Assembly (NCBI RefSeq): GCF_009765685.1
Contig: NZ_LMUY01000084.1
Coordinates: 1 to 63,956, forward strand
Source: Acidisphaera sp. L21
GTDB lineage: Bacteria > Pseudomonadota > Alphaproteobacteria > Acetobacterales > Acetobacteraceae
Direction of reading: 5' to 3'
Length of the DNA: 63,956 nucleotides
A program made the translations under genes and the position numbers. Position 1 is the first letter of the stretch. Every line of letters starts with the position of its first letter. The notes beneath the pieces are model-generated. The model did not search any database. It worked only from the letters and a program-made list of their open reading frames with translations, and was not told the origin of the DNA. Positions 13,076 to 23,095 of the stretch are shown here, piece after piece.

Positions 13076-13171
13076 ATGATGTCATTGACGCTCACCTTCG
13101 GAATCACTGGTCTCCTGACGATGGCAGGCCTTTTCGCCGTGATGCTTCGCAGCCGCGACATCGAAGAGTAA
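13076..13171 (+). CDS. Possible 31-residue single-pass membrane peptide
   Basis: A short open frame from ATG 13076 to TAA 13171 encodes one hydrophobic segment (LTLTFGITGLLTMAGLFAVM) followed by a charged tail (LRSRDIEE). It fills an otherwise empty gap between the acyl-CoA dehydrogenase and a strong terminator, which suggests it is the last gene of the rightward transcript. The upstream sequence shows only a weak ribosome binding site. The family is unknown. It could be chance coding. Confidence 0.35.
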   Translation: MMSLTLTFGITGLLTMAGLFAVMLRSRDIEE

Positions 13172-13196
13172 CCAGGCCGTCCGATGCGACGCGCCC

Positions 13197-13241
13197 AACG
13201 CCCCGCCTCGGTCCCGACCGGCGCGGGGCGTTCGCCGTTTT
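13197..13241 (+). terminator. Rho-independent terminator after the beta-oxidation operon
   Basis: A perfect 10-bp inverted repeat (AACGCCCCGC at 13197-13206 with GCGGGGCGTT at 13223-13232) is followed by CGCCGTTTT. It lies after the rightward acyl-CoA dehydrogenase and the small open frame, and before the convergent bpt gene. The T-run is on the plus strand, so it mainly ends the rightward transcript. Confidence 0.85.
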
Positions 13242-13263
13242 AGGGCATTACTGCGCGCCGCCT

Positions 13264-14058
13264 TTAGCCGCTTTGCGACACCATCGCTGGCTCGGCAACC
13301 GGCATCGGCGCATGGTCGCCATCGGCCAGCACGCGCCACGTGCCCCCGGCCAATACCTCGGACGGGCGAAACCGCGCCTTGTAGGCCATCTTCGGGCTTT
13401 CCGGCACCCAATAGCCCAAATACACGTATGGCAGGCCCAACGCCTTGGCCCGGCGGATCAGCCATAGAATGGCGAAGTTGCCCAGCGACCGCCGTTCCAT
13501 CTCCGGCGCGAAATAGCTGTATACCGCCGACAGCCCGTCCCCCAGCTTGTCCGTCAGGCAGCCGCCCACCAGCCGGTCCTCCCCGTCACGGAACTCGATG
13601 ATCGAGGTCTCGATCGGCGTGTCCTCGACCATGGCGCGGTAATCGTAAAAGCCCATCGTCGCCATATCGCCGTCGGAATGCCGGGCGAGTTGGTAGCGCT
13701 GGAACAGTTGGAACTGCTCCGCCGTGGCGCGGGCGGGCACTTCGAACCCGGCGATGTCGGCATTGTAGCGGTCGACCCGCCGCAGCGTCCGGTCGGCCTG
13801 GAATGTCGCCACCGGAATGCGGATCGGCACGCAGGCGTTGCAGGACGGGCAAACCGGGGCGTAGGCGATGTTATGGCTGCGGCGGAACCCCGCGCGGGAC
13901 AGGCGGTCGTGCAGCGCGTCGCTATCCGGGCCAGTGATCTCGGTAACGACCTTGCGCTCGGTCCGGCCAGCCACGTAGGGGCACGGCAGCGGGGCTGTCG
14001 TGTAAAAGAATTGCGGCCGGCGCGGTGGCTTGTAGGTCATTGGTCGCGCATCGTCCAC
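13264..14058 (-). CDS. bpt: Leucyl/arginyl-tRNA--protein transferase (aspartate/glutamate leucyltransferase)
   Basis: Bpt transfers leucine from Leu-tRNA to proteins with N-terminal Asp or Glu, marking them for ClpAP degradation. The protein shows the ATE N-terminal cysteine cluster (CPYV; CPSCNACVPIRI) and the ATE C-terminal core (MGFYDYRAMVEDTPIET, GDGLSAVYSYFAPE, YVYLGYWVPESPKMAYKARF). GTG at 14058 is taken as start because GGAAAGGG lies six bases upstream, giving 264 residues. ATG at 14040 (258 residues) is the alternative and nearer the usual family length. It is the last gene in a leftward group with penicillin acylase, BASS transporter and ggt, although a shared role is not evident. 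Confidence 0.93.
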   Translation of the reverse strand: MDDARPMTYKPPRRPQFFYTTAPLPCPYVAGRTERKVVTEITGPDSDALHDRLSRAGFRRSHNIAYAPVCPSCNACVPIRIPVATFQADRTLRRVDRYNADIAGFEVPARATAEQFQLFQRYQLARHSDGDMATMGFYDYRAMVEDTPIETSIIEFRDGEDRLVGGCLTDKLGDGLSAVYSYFAPEMERRSLGNFAILWLIRRAKALGLPYVYLGYWVPESPKMAYKARFRPSEVLAGGTWRVLADGDHAPMPVAEPAMVSQSG

Positions 14059-14143
14059 GGCAGACCCTTTCCGGTCAATCATCTGTTTCGCAGTTGCTCG
14101 CGGACGCACTTTTAGTTGCATCGTAGATGACACTGCGATGGGC

Positions 14144-16438
14144 TCACGGATGCAGCGCCAAGGTCTCGTGCCCACCTTCCGCATGTCGGCCAAGCCGTAT
14201 GGTCCCGCCGTCCCGCCACCGCAGCAGGAGGTCGCGAAAATGCGGGCTCAGCGGATTGCCCGACTGCCCCGGCGCCGTCATGAACAGGCTGCGATCCAGG
14301 TCCGCCAGGTCGTAGACGCCACGATAGCCCGGGCCATGCACGGAGTCGAAATTGCCGGGCCGGCTGCCACCGCGGAAGATCGTGGTGTCGTCGCCAGGTT
14401 GGGCGATCTGGTTGGTCAGTTGCGGCAGCACCGGATCGGCAAAGGTGGCGACGTGCAGGTCGCCCCAGCGCCAGGCCTGAAGGTCCGGCCCCAATCGAGC
14501 GACTAGCGGCGGCAACGCTTCGGCGAGCGCCTGGTCCAGCAGGGGGCCACAATCGCCGTTGCACCAACTGGCGCCCGCCGGGCTCAGCGCCCACGCCACC
14601 AGGTCGGCCCAGGGCCGCGGCGCATTCGGGCCGATGCCATGGCGTTCCAGCAGCAATGCCTCGAACCGCTGCACCCACGCGTTGAAGATGATGGGTTGCG
14701 GCAGCTCCATGCCCATCCGTCCGTCCCAACCCGCCAGCAGACCCGCGGCGTGGCCGGCCAGATCGTCCTTGCGCGGCCGGGCTAGCAGGATGGGCAGGAT
14801 GTGTTGGGCGAAGCTACTGGTCACATCCATCTGAATAGCGGCGAAATCACCAACGGATTGTTTCTCGCTGCCAAATAATGTGCGTACGCGCTGAGCCCGC
14901 CAGTCGCCGTAGAAATCCCGCCCCATGAAGACCGGGAAGTCCGGCGGCGCCACGCGCTCGTTGGTGTTGACGATGCGCCCGCTGGTCGGCGCCACCACGT
15001 GGGGCAGGGCGTCGCCGCTGGCCCAGCCGACCCAATCATGCGCGCCATCGGCCCCTTGCTGCGGCCACTCCCCATCGCCGGCCTTGCGCACCGGAATGCG
15101 CCCCGTGGTGAACTGGCCGATCTCGGTCGCGTCGGCCACCAGCAGGTTCTGGATCGGCGAAGTAATCAGCGGCGCGGCATGCTGAGCCTCCGTCACGCTC
15201 GATGCGCGGTTCAGCGCCAGCAATCCTGTCGCTGCGTCATCCCCGGGCGACAGATTGGCCATTTGGGCGGTGAACACCGCGCCGGCCGGGGCGGCAAGGC
15301 CAGGAATATCGCTCACCACTGGGCCATGCCGGGATTCGCGGATCACGATGTCCTCGGCCGGGGCGCCGTGGACGACGATATGTTCGGTGCGGGTGGTGAA
15401 GGCAGCGGGCCCGCTCGGCGTCAGGTAGCGCCCATCCGGCAGCACCGTCTCCACGAATACATCCTGCGTGTCGGCGCCGGTGGTGGTGAACGTCCAGGCG
15501 ATCTTGCCGGTGCGGCCGATCACCAGGAACGGCACGCCCGGTGCGAACGCCCCGGCGAGCGTCGCATCCGGCGTGTCGATCCGCGCCAGGTACCAGATGC
15601 CCGGCGTGCTAAACCCCAGATGAGGATCGCCTGCCAGCAGTGGCGCGCCAGTATCGCTATGCGCGCCATCCACCGCCCATTCGTTGGATGCCTCGTCCGG
15701 CAAGGTGAACGGGTCCGGAAAGCGCGGCATGAACGCATCCACCGCGCCTGCCAACCCGAATAGGCTGGACGGCAGCAGGCTGGCACTCGGCGCCGGCGTC
15801 GTGTCCTGCGTCGGCCACATCTGGTCGATCACATCCCGCGGCACGCTGGCAGACTGCGCCAATCGCGATAGTTCGGACCGCCAGTTGCCCGACAGATAGA
15901 TGCCCATGGTCTTGCCCCATAGCAGGCTATCCACCGCCGTCCACGGCTCCGGCCGGCCCAGCACGGCGAATTGCAGCGCGCTCCAGCGACCCTTGGCGTC
16001 CAGATACGCGTTCACCCCACGCGAATACGCCTCCAGCATCGCGCGGGTCTGGGCAGGAATGGTGGCCATCTCCAGCTCCGCCTGATGGCGCAATCCCAGC
16101 ACCCGCATCATGCGGTCCAGCGGCAAGGCCCGGCTGCCGGCCAACTCGGAAATCCGGCCCGACGCCGCCCGGCGCATCAGATCCATCTGGAACATCCGGT
16201 CCCGCGCATGCACGAAGCCAAGCGCCGCGGCGCCATCCTCCGCCGTAGCAGCGCGGATATGCGGGATGCCGTTGCCGTCGAACGCGATCGACACCGGCGC
16301 CGTCAGCCCCGGGATCTGCGCCTCCCCATGCGGGCTCGGCAGGCAGAGGAACGCCACCCCGACCACGGCCACCGCCGCCAACAGAACTAGAACCGTGAGA
16401 ACGCCGCCGATGCGACGAAGGAGGCGGAGGGCGCGCAT
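14144..16438 (-). CDS. Penicillin acylase family protein (Ntn hydrolase)
   Basis: A 764-residue N-terminal-nucleophile amidase of the penicillin G acylase / acyl-homoserine-lactone acylase superfamily. These are exported precursors that cut themselves to expose a catalytic Ser. A hydrophobic N-terminal segment (about residues 11-32) serves as signal or anchor. The alpha-chain motif GIPHIRAATAEDGAAALGFVHARDRMFQMD is present. Ser251 in ASNEWAVDG is the predicted processing site and nucleophile, followed by LLAGDPHLG. Tail motifs such as FRGGSRPGNFDSVHGPGYR also fit. The substrate is unknown; acyl-homoserine lactones, beta-lactams or other amides are possible. It lies 64 bp downstream of the BASS transporter gene. 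Confidence 0.93.
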   Translation of the reverse strand: MRALRLLRRIGGVLTVLVLLAAVAVVGVAFLCLPSPHGEAQIPGLTAPVSIAFDGNGIPHIRAATAEDGAAALGFVHARDRMFQMDLMRRAASGRISELAGSRALPLDRMMRVLGLRHQAELEMATIPAQTRAMLEAYSRGVNAYLDAKGRWSALQFAVLGRPEPWTAVDSLLWGKTMGIYLSGNWRSELSRLAQSASVPRDVIDQMWPTQDTTPAPSASLLPSSLFGLAGAVDAFMPRFPDPFTLPDEASNEWAVDGAHSDTGAPLLAGDPHLGFSTPGIWYLARIDTPDATLAGAFAPGVPFLVIGRTGKIAWTFTTTGADTQDVFVETVLPDGRYLTPSGPAAFTTRTEHIVVHGAPAEDIVIRESRHGPVVSDIPGLAAPAGAVFTAQMANLSPGDDAATGLLALNRASSVTEAQHAAPLITSPIQNLLVADATEIGQFTTGRIPVRKAGDGEWPQQGADGAHDWVGWASGDALPHVVAPTSGRIVNTNERVAPPDFPVFMGRDFYGDWRAQRVRTLFGSEKQSVGDFAAIQMDVTSSFAQHILPILLARPRKDDLAGHAAGLLAGWDGRMGMELPQPIIFNAWVQRFEALLLERHGIGPNAPRPWADLVAWALSPAGASWCNGDCGPLLDQALAEALPPLVARLGPDLQAWRWGDLHVATFADPVLPQLTNQIAQPGDDTTIFRGGSRPGNFDSVHGPGYRGVYDLADLDRSLFMTAPGQSGNPLSPHFRDLLLRWRDGGTIRLGRHAEGGHETLALHP

Positions 16439-16502
16439 TCCCCTCTACATGGCCCGGCAGGGGCGGTGGGAAAAGCCCTGCCGGATGACTGCCATATGAC
16501 GG

Positions 16503-17447
16503 TTAGGACTCCCCTGGCAGCGCCCGGGCCGGTTCCGGCGCCGCCACCGGGTTCCGCCCGGCCCAATACCCCGCCAGCATCGAGCCGGACAGATTGTGCC
16601 AGACCGAGAACAACGCGCCTGGCAGCGCCGCCAGCGGCGAGAAATAGATCTTGCCCAAGGTCGCCGCCAAGCCGGAGTTCTGCATGCCCACCTCCAACGC
16701 CAGGGTGCGGCAGACATTCTCCTCGAACCCCAGCAGCCGGCCGCCCCAATAGCCGCCCAGCAGCCCCAACCCGTTATGCAGCACCACGCCCACGGCCACG
16801 ATCGGCCCCACCGTGGCGATGCTCGCCTGGCTGCCGGCCACCACCGCGCCGATGATCGCCAGGATTGCGATGATCGACACGAAGGGCAGCACCGGCTCGA
16901 CCCGGCGGACGAAGCCGGCGGCGAATTGGTTCAGCAGCAGCCCGGCCGCCACCGGCAGCGCCACGATCTGCAGGATGCTCAGCAGCATGCCGCCCACGTC
17001 CACCGGCACGGCCGCGTCCACATACAACCGGGTCAACAGCGGGGTGGCGACGATGCCCACCAGCGTCGACATGGCGCTGATGGTGATGGACAGCGCCACA
17101 TCTCCCTTGGCCAGGAACACCATCAGGGTCGACCCCGTGCCGCTGGCCACGCTGCCGACCAGGATCATGCCCGTCGTCAGCTCCGGCTGCATGTGCAACC
17201 CGCGCGCCAGCAGAAACGCCGCCAACGGCATCACGATGTAATGGATCACCACCCCGGCGATCACCGGCGCCGGCTGCACGATCACGCGGCGGAAATCGCC
17301 GAAGGTGAGCGTGATGCCCATCCCGAACATCACCACCGTCAGCAGCCCGGTCACATACGGCAGCAGCGGCCGAAACCACTCGGGAAAGAGGTAGGCGGCA
17401 ACCGCGATCATCGCGGCCCATAGTGGGAACAAGCGGGTAAGGGACAC
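16503..17447 (-). CDS. Bile acid:sodium symporter (BASS/PanS-like) family transporter
   Basis: A 314-residue inner-membrane protein with about nine to ten hydrophobic helices spread along its length. Family motifs are [41 protein letters not shown] in the sodium-binding discontinuous-helix region, and [15 protein letters not shown] near the C-terminus. The BASS family carries organic acids, pantothenate or pyruvate-like compounds, usually with sodium. The cargo here is unknown. The start is GTG at 17447. It lies between ggt (93 bp upstream) and the penicillin acylase on the same strand, so it might import a product released by those hydrolases; that is a guess. Confidence 0.92.
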   Translation of the reverse strand: MSLTRLFPLWAAMIAVAAYLFPEWFRPLLPYVTGLLTVVMFGMGITLTFGDFRRVIVQPAPVIAGVVIHYIVMPLAAFLLARGLHMQPELTTGMILVGSVASGTGSTLMVFLAKGDVALSITISAMSTLVGIVATPLLTRLYVDAAVPVDVGGMLLSILQIVALPVAAGLLLNQFAAGFVRRVEPVLPFVSIIAILAIIGAVVAGSQASIATVGPIVAVGVVLHNGLGLLGGYWGGRLLGFEENVCRTLALEVGMQNSGLAATLGKIYFSPLAALPGALFSVWHNLSGSMLAGYWAGRNPVAAPEPARALPGES

Positions 17448-17539
17448 GGCAATACTCTGGACGTTGAAATCGGCGGGCAGGCATAGCTGACTGCCCGATC
17501 GGGCGATAGCCGCTCACGACCGGTCTGCGGCCCGGATGG

Positions 17540-19201
17540 TCATTCGATGGCGACCGCACCCTCGCGCCGCGCATCGGCCGCGCCGAGCAGGGCAGGCTGC
17601 GTCACGATCATGACAGTGTCGGACCGCATGATCTGTTGCGTCACCTGTTGGCTCCGCGCCTCCAACGCGGCGAGCAGGCCCGGCGCCTCCAACTCCGCCC
17701 CGGTCAGCAGGCCGGCGACGTGCGGCAGGGCGATCGCCTGCGCTGGCGGCAGCGCCCAATCGACCAGCCCCACGACGCCCTGCACGACATAGGCCGGGAT
17801 GCGCGAGCCGCCAGCGCTGCCTAGCACGGCAACCAGCGCGCCCTTCAGGTCCAACACGAAGGCGGGCGTCATCGACGTGGCCGGGCGTTTGCCGGGCTGC
17901 ACCCGGTTGGCAACCGGCCGCCCATCCTGCTCCGCCTGGGTGGCGAAATCGCTCATGGCAGCGTTCAGCATAAAACCCCGCACCAGCAGGTAGGACCCGA
18001 ACGCGCCACTCAGCGAACTGGTGAGGCAGACGGCATTCCCCGACGCATCGACCACGGCGATGGTGCTGGTCCCATGCTCCGGCTGCGGCGGGCTGGCGGC
18101 CAGTGGGATGTCGGGGCCGGTCCAGGCCGGGTTGCCGGCGCGCGGCGCATCGGCGGCGTGGTCCCAGTCGATCCCCTGCGCCCGCGCGGTCAGATAGTCG
18201 GAGGCGAGCAATCCGGCCAACGGCACCTGCACGTAGTCCGGGTCGGCCAGAAACAATGCCCGGTCGGCGGCGGCCAGGCGTTCGGCCTCGATCATCAACT
18301 GGGCGGCATCGGCGCTGGTCAGGTCCAGCGCGCCCATGTTGAAATGCTGCAACAGGCCCAACGCCTGCAGCACTTGTAGCCCGGCAGCGGGGGGCGCCGC
18401 GGTGCAGATGGTGCGATCGCGATACGCGAGGCAGGCTGGGGCTCGCTTTTTCACGGCGTAGGCGGCCAGGTCGTCCACCGTCATCAGCCCCGGCTCGGTA
18501 TCGCCGCGCACGGTGGTGGCGATGTCGGCGGCGATCGGCCCGTGCTGCAGCGCATTGGCGCCCCCGGCGGCGACGGCACGCAGCGTCTGCCCCAGCGCCT
18601 GGTTCACCAACGTGCTTCCTGCGGCCAGCGGAGCCCCGTCTGGCGTGAAGAACAACGCGCGCGCGGCCGGTTGGCGACGCAGGCGGTCGGCATGCGCGGC
18701 GATGGCGGCGGCCAGGCTGGGGGATACGGGCACCCCGCCCTCCGCCGCGCGAATGGCCGGGGCCATCAGATCGGCCCAGGGCAGATGGCCACCGCGGGCA
18801 TGATACAGTTGCTCCAGCATCCGCAGGGTGCCGGGCACCCCGACCGACCGACCGCCTGTCGCCGGCAGGATCGCGCCATTGGCACCGCCGAACATGCCCG
18901 GCGTTGCCCCTGCGGGCGCCGTCTCCCGCCCATCCCAATGCGTTACTTCATGGGTGGCGGCATTGAAATCCAGCAGCATCGACCCGCCACCCAGGCCGGA
19001 GGATTGCGGTTCCGCCACCGCCAGCACCATTTGGGCCGCAATCACCGCGTCCGCCGCCGTTCCGCCCGCATGCAGGATCTGCTGCGCCGCCGTGGCCGCC
19101 AACGGATGCGGCGCGACCGCCACGCCCCTTGGCGCCTCCTGGGCGGCAATCGGCCTTGTCGCAGCCAGCAGCAGCAGCAAGACGGCTCGGCGGTGGCGCA
19201 T
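17540..19201 (-). CDS. ggt: Gamma-glutamyltransferase
   Basis: Ggt cleaves the gamma-glutamyl bond of glutathione and related compounds in the periplasm and transfers the glutamyl group to water or amino acids. It is made as a precursor that self-cleaves at a Thr. The 553-residue protein has a Sec signal (MRHRRAVLLLLLAATRPIAAQ), the N-terminal GMVAAPHP-like segment (GVAVAPHPLAATAAQQIL), SGLGGGSMLLDF, the predicted nucleophile Thr in EHGTSTIAVVDASGNAV, and MLNAAMSDF near the glutamate-binding site. ATG at 19201 is chosen over TTG at 19216 because GGGGA lies seven bases upstream and the signal peptide then starts correctly. It heads the leftward ggt-transporter-acylase-bpt run. Confidence 0.95.
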   Translation of the reverse strand: MRHRRAVLLLLLAATRPIAAQEAPRGVAVAPHPLAATAAQQILHAGGTAADAVIAAQMVLAVAEPQSSGLGGGSMLLDFNAATHEVTHWDGRETAPAGATPGMFGGANGAILPATGGRSVGVPGTLRMLEQLYHARGGHLPWADLMAPAIRAAEGGVPVSPSLAAAIAAHADRLRRQPAARALFFTPDGAPLAAGSTLVNQALGQTLRAVAAGGANALQHGPIAADIATTVRGDTEPGLMTVDDLAAYAVKKRAPACLAYRDRTICTAAPPAAGLQVLQALGLLQHFNMGALDLTSADAAQLMIEAERLAAADRALFLADPDYVQVPLAGLLASDYLTARAQGIDWDHAADAPRAGNPAWTGPDIPLAASPPQPEHGTSTIAVVDASGNAVCLTSSLSGAFGSYLLVRGFMLNAAMSDFATQAEQDGRPVANRVQPGKRPATSMTPAFVLDLKGALVAVLGSAGGSRIPAYVVQGVVGLVDWALPPAQAIALPHVAGLLTGAELEAPGLLAALEARSQQVTQQIMRSDTVMIVTQPALLGAADARREGAVAIE

Positions 19202-19263
19202 AAAGTCGTTCCCCAAGCGAGGCCGCCGTTGCCAGCCGCGTCGCGCAGCGGGAAATTGCCGCC

Positions 19264-19638
19264 ATGACCCAGATCAGGCAAGCGCGGGGCACCGTCGCCT
19301 ACATCCGCGGCCTCGCCGCGGAGGAGGCCGCGTGCGCCGCGTTGGTCGCCGATGGCTGGACCATCCTGGCCCGGCGCCTGCGCACGGCCGCCGGGGAGAT
19401 CGACCTGGCGGCGGAACGAAACGGCCTCCTGGCCCTCGTGGAAGTAAAGGCCCGCCCCAGCCTGACCAACGCCGCCTTCGCCCTGGGCCCCGCGCAGCAA
19501 GCACGCCTCATCGCCGCCGCTGAGATCGTGTTGGCCGAGCATCCGGGCTGGGGTGCGGCTGGCGTGCGGTTCGACGTGATGGTGGTAGACGCCGCCGGCC
19601 AAGTGCGCCGTATCGCCGACGCCTTCCGCCAGCAATAG
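19264..19638 (+). CDS. YraN family protein (UPF0102, endonuclease-like fold)
   Basis: A 124-residue protein with the restriction-endonuclease-like fold of the YraN family. The motif pattern Ala-Gly-Glu-Ile-Asp (TAAGEIDLAAE) followed by VEVKAR matches the metal-binding D/E-x-K core of this fold. Biological role is not established; links to DNA repair or Holliday-junction processing have been suggested. It begins 62 bp from the divergent ggt gene and lies 68 bp before proS. Confidence 0.92.
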   Translation: MTQIRQARGTVAYIRGLAAEEAACAALVADGWTILARRLRTAAGEIDLAAERNGLLALVEVKARPSLTNAAFALGPAQQARLIAAAEIVLAEHPGWGAAGVRFDVMVVDAAGQVRRIADAFRQQ

Positions 19639-19706
19639 CACCAGGTGTTGGCGGAAAGCCCGGCGCCGAGTAGGGTCCGCGACCCTAGCCAACCGGAACC
19701 CGTGCG

Positions 19707-21023
19707 ATGCGCCTGACCCGATCCCTGATCCCCACTCTGAAGGAGACGCCCGCCGAGGCGCAAATCGCCTCCCACCGGCTGATGCTGCGGGCCGGGTTGG
19801 TGCGGCAGACCGCCGCGGGGATCTACGCCTGGCTGCCGGCCGGTCTGCGCGTGCTGCGCAACATCGGCCAGGTGGTGAGGGAGGAGCAGGACGCCATCGG
19901 TTGCCAGGAAGTGTTGATGCCGACCCTGCAGCCGGCCGATTTGTGGCGCCAATCCGGCCGTTACGACGCCTACGGCCCGGAGATGCTGCGCGTGAAGGAC
20001 CGGCACGAGCGGGACCTGCTGTATGGGCCGACCAACGAGGAGATGATCACCGACCTGCTGCGCCAGTCGGTCAAATCCTACCGCGAGTTGCCGCAGATGC
20101 TGTACCACATCCAGTGGAAGTTCCGCGACGAGGTGCGTCCCCGCTTCGGCGTGATGCGCGGCCGTGAATTTCTGATGAAGGACGCCTACAGCTTCGATCT
20201 GGACTATGCAGGCGCCGTGCTCAGCTATCGCAGGATGATGCTGGCGTATATGCGCACCTTCCAGCGCCTGGGCGTCAAGGCGATCCCGATGGTGGCCGAT
20301 ACGGGGCCGATCGGCGGTGACCTCAGCCACGAATTCATCATCCTGGCCCCCACCGGGGAAAGCGGTGTGTTCTTCGACGCCGGGTTCGAGGAAATCGACT
20401 GGCTGGCCGCCGATTTCGATGCGTCCAAGCCCGAGGATCTGGAGCGGTTCTTCACCCAGATGACCAGCCTGTACGCCGCCACCGACGAGAAGCACGACGC
20501 CGCCGCCTGGGCCAAGGTCCCGGCCGACCGCCGGCGCGAGGGCCGTGGCATCGAAGTCGGCCACATCTTCTACTTCGGCCGCAAATACAGCGAGCCGATG
20601 GGCTTGACCGTTGCCGGGCCGGACGGCGCCCAAATCATCCCGGAAATGGGCAGCTACGGTATCGGCGTATCCCGCCTGGTCGGCGCGGTGATCGAGGCGA
20701 GCCATGACGAGGCCGGCATCATCTGGCCCGACAGCATCGCCCCGTTCCGCGCCGCCATCCTGAACCTGAAGCAGGGCGACGCTACCACCGGGGCGATCTG
20801 CGAGACGCTATACGCCAAGCTCGGCGCCAACGCGTTGTATGACGATCGCGACGAACGCGCGGGCGTGAAGTTCAACGACGCCGATCTGATGGGCCATCCC
20901 TGGCAGATCGTGGTCGGCCCGCGCGGTGCCGCCAACGGCAAAGTGGAGCTGAAGCGCCGCGCCGGCGGCGAGCGCGTCGAACTGTCGGTCGAGGACGCGC
21001 TGGCCCGGGTCCTGGGCGCCTGA
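19707..21023 (+). CDS. proS: Prolyl-tRNA synthetase, short alphaproteobacterial form
   Basis: ProS charges tRNA-Pro with proline. At 438 residues it is the short bacterial type without the large editing insertion found in E. coli ProS (572), a form typical of alphaproteobacteria. Class II motifs are visible: motif 1 region ([25 protein letters not shown]), motif 2 ([31 protein letters not shown]) and motif 3 ([15 protein letters not shown]). The C-terminal anticodon-binding domain includes [21 protein letters not shown]. Without the insertion domain, hydrolysis of mischarged Ala-tRNA-Pro may depend on a separate deacylase. It lies 37 bp before lolC. Confidence 0.98.
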   Translation: MRLTRSLIPTLKETPAEAQIASHRLMLRAGLVRQTAAGIYAWLPAGLRVLRNIGQVVREEQDAIGCQEVLMPTLQPADLWRQSGRYDAYGPEMLRVKDRHERDLLYGPTNEEMITDLLRQSVKSYRELPQMLYHIQWKFRDEVRPRFGVMRGREFLMKDAYSFDLDYAGAVLSYRRMMLAYMRTFQRLGVKAIPMVADTGPIGGDLSHEFIILAPTGESGVFFDAGFEEIDWLAADFDASKPEDLERFFTQMTSLYAATDEKHDAAAWAKVPADRRREGRGIEVGHIFYFGRKYSEPMGLTVAGPDGAQIIPEMGSYGIGVSRLVGAVIEASHDEAGIIWPDSIAPFRAAILNLKQGDATTGAICETLYAKLGANALYDDRDERAGVKFNDADLMGHPWQIVVGPRGAANGKVELKRRAGGERVELSVEDALARVLGA

Positions 21024-21060
21024 AAGCCCAAGCGGCGCTCCCCAACAGAGAAGGCTAACC

Positions 21061-22311
21061 ATGTTCAACGCGTTCGAACGTGCCGTCGCCGGCCGCTATT
21101 TGCGGGCGCGGCGAGGGGAGCGGTTCGTCTCCGTCATTGCCGGGTTCAGCCTGGTCGGCATCGCGCTGGGCGTGGCGACGCTGATTATCGTGATGTCCGT
21201 CATGGGCGGCTTCAAGACCGATCTGCTGAGCCGCATCCTCGGCTTCAACGGCCATCTCGGTGTCTACGGCGCCGGGCAACCGCTGACGGAGTATGACGCC
21301 GATGCTGGCAAGATCCGCACCGTGGCTGGCGTCGTGTCGGCCATTCCCGTCGTGGACGGTCAGGTGCTGCTGACGGATGATCGCGGCAACAACACGGGCG
21401 GTTTCGTGCGCGGCATCCGCCAGGCGGATCTGGCGAGCCTGCATTCCGTCAGCGACCACATTCGCGCCGGTTCCCTGGCCAACTTCAAGGGACCGGATGC
21501 GATCGCCATAGGCATCACCTTGGCCAATCGGTTTGGCCTAACGGCTGGTAGCAAGATCACCCTGGTATCCCCCCAAGGGGCCGCGACGGCGTTCGGCACC
21601 ATCCCCCGGGTGCGCGCCTACACGGTGGCAGCGGTGTTCCAGGTGGGAATGAACGAATACGACAGCGGCTACGTTTTCCTGCCGCTGGAGTCGGCCCAGA
21701 TCTTTTTCCAGCAACCCGGCCAGGCCACGCAGATCGAGGTCAGCGTCGACGACGCCGACAACGCGCGCGCGATCGGCCAATCCATCTTGCAGGCACTGTC
21801 CGGCACGCCGGTCCGCGTGGTGGACTGGCAGCAGACCAACAACAGTTTCTTCGCCGCCGTCCAGGTCGAACAGAACGTGATGTTCCTGATCCTGACGCTG
21901 ATCATCCTGGTGGCCGCGTTCAACGTCGTCAGCTCGCTGATCATGATGGTGAAGGACAAGACGCGGGACATCGCCGTGCTGCGGACGATCGGCGCCGGGC
22001 GTGGCGCCGTGCTTCGGATCTTCCTCATGGTCGGCGCCTCCATCGGCGTCACCGGCACCGCGATTGGCACTCTGCTAGGCGTGCTGTTCTGTCTGAATGT
22101 GGAGCGGATCCAGGGCTGGGTGGAGGCGTTGACCGGCCGCACCGTGTTCGACCCGACGGTCTATTATCTGGCCCACCTGCCGGCGAAGCTGAATTGGCAC
22201 GAGGTGGCGCAGATCATCATCATGGCGCTGGCACTCTCGCTACTGGCCACGCTCTATCCCTCCTGGCGCGCTGCACGCACCGATCCAGTGGAGGCCCTAC
22301 GCAATGTCTGA
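21061..22311 (+). CDS. lolC: Lipoprotein-releasing ABC transporter permease LolC/E
   Basis: The inner-membrane permease of the Lol system extracts outer-membrane lipoproteins for transfer to LolA. The 416-residue protein has four transmembrane segments: one N-terminal (about 25-47, [20 protein letters not shown]), a large periplasmic MacB-type domain (about 50-270), and three C-terminal helices (about 275-300, 320-345, 375-400). [26 protein letters not shown] is the hallmark coupling segment. A single permease gene is usual for alphaproteobacteria, where it forms a homodimer. The gene overlaps lolD by eight bases. Confidence 0.96.
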   Translation: MFNAFERAVAGRYLRARRGERFVSVIAGFSLVGIALGVATLIIVMSVMGGFKTDLLSRILGFNGHLGVYGAGQPLTEYDADAGKIRTVAGVVSAIPVVDGQVLLTDDRGNNTGGFVRGIRQADLASLHSVSDHIRAGSLANFKGPDAIAIGITLANRFGLTAGSKITLVSPQGAATAFGTIPRVRAYTVAAVFQVGMNEYDSGYVFLPLESAQIFFQQPGQATQIEVSVDDADNARAIGQSILQALSGTPVRVVDWQQTNNSFFAAVQVEQNVMFLILTLIILVAAFNVVSSLIMMVKDKTRDIAVLRTIGAGRGAVLRIFLMVGASIGVTGTAIGTLLGVLFCLNVERIQGWVEALTGRTVFDPTVYYLAHLPAKLNWHEVAQIIIMALALSLLATLYPSWRAARTDPVEALRNV

Positions 22312-22981
22312 CCCGCTGGAACTCCGCGACGTCAGCCGCACCTACCGCACCGGCGACGCGACGCTACAGGTGCTGCGCGCCGCCAACCTCACGCTGAAAC
22401 CCGGGGAGATCGTGGCGCTGGTCGCCCCCTCCGGCACCGGGAAATCGACGTTGCTGCACCTGGCAGGGTTGTTGGAGCGTCCGGATGCCGGCGCGGTGTT
22501 CGTGGATGGCCGCGATTCCGGCGCGCTATCCGACCCGGCGCGCACTGCGATCCGGCGGGATTCCATCGGCTTCGTCTACCAATTCCACCATCTTTTGGGC
22601 GAATTCACCGCGTTGGAGAACGTCGTCCTGCCGCAGATGATCGCCAACAAGCGCCGCAAGGACGCCGAAATTCGCGCCCGCGAGCTGCTCGAAACGCTCG
22701 GCCTCGGCGCCCGCACCACGCATCTGCCCGGCAAGCTATCCGGCGGTGAGCAGCAGCGCGTCGCCATCGCCCGTGCCCTCGCCAACGCCCCTCGGGTGCT
22801 ACTGGCGGACGAGCCTACCGGCAACCTGGACGTCGCCACCTCCACCGTGGTGTTCGACGCGCTGTTGGCAACCGTGCGGGGGCAGGGCGTTGCCGCGCTG
22901 ATCGCGACCCACAACCCCGATCTCGCGGCGCGGATGGATCGCCGGGTCACCCTGCAGGACGGCCAAATCGTCCCGGCCTGA
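22304..22981 (+). CDS. lolD: Lipoprotein-releasing ABC transporter ATP-binding protein LolD
   Basis: The ATPase of the Lol exporter, 225 residues. Walker A is APSGTGKST, followed by Q-loop [16 protein letters not shown] with the LolD/MacB-type FxxHHLLxEFxAxENV pattern, ABC signature [15 protein letters not shown], Walker [13 protein letters not shown] and switch His in IATHNPD. The gene overlaps lolC by eight bases and is translationally coupled. The following 115 bp to the convergent kinase gene show no convincing terminator. Confidence 0.97.
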   Translation: MSDPLELRDVSRTYRTGDATLQVLRAANLTLKPGEIVALVAPSGTGKSTLLHLAGLLERPDAGAVFVDGRDSGALSDPARTAIRRDSIGFVYQFHHLLGEFTALENVVLPQMIANKRRKDAEIRARELLETLGLGARTTHLPGKLSGGEQQRVAIARALANAPRVLLADEPTGNLDVATSTVVFDALLATVRGQGVAALIATHNPDLAARMDRRVTLQDGQIVPA

Positions 22982-23095
22982 GCAGCCGACCCGCCACAGC
23001 ATTTTCCGCGCGATGAGACTCATCGGGCGGCTAAAAATGCTCGCCAAAACAGAGAGCTACAGCAAAGTTCGTGCATCTTTCAGCACGAGTTTGCT

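Noticed and set aside
13027-13467. A 146-codon rightward frame across the gap and bpt
   Set aside because: It runs through the terminator hairpin and antisense to bpt, with no similarity.
22982-23095. Possible terminator or small RNA between lolD and the convergent kinase
   Set aside because: Only weak, interrupted base pairing (GATGAGACTCATC) was found, without a T-run.
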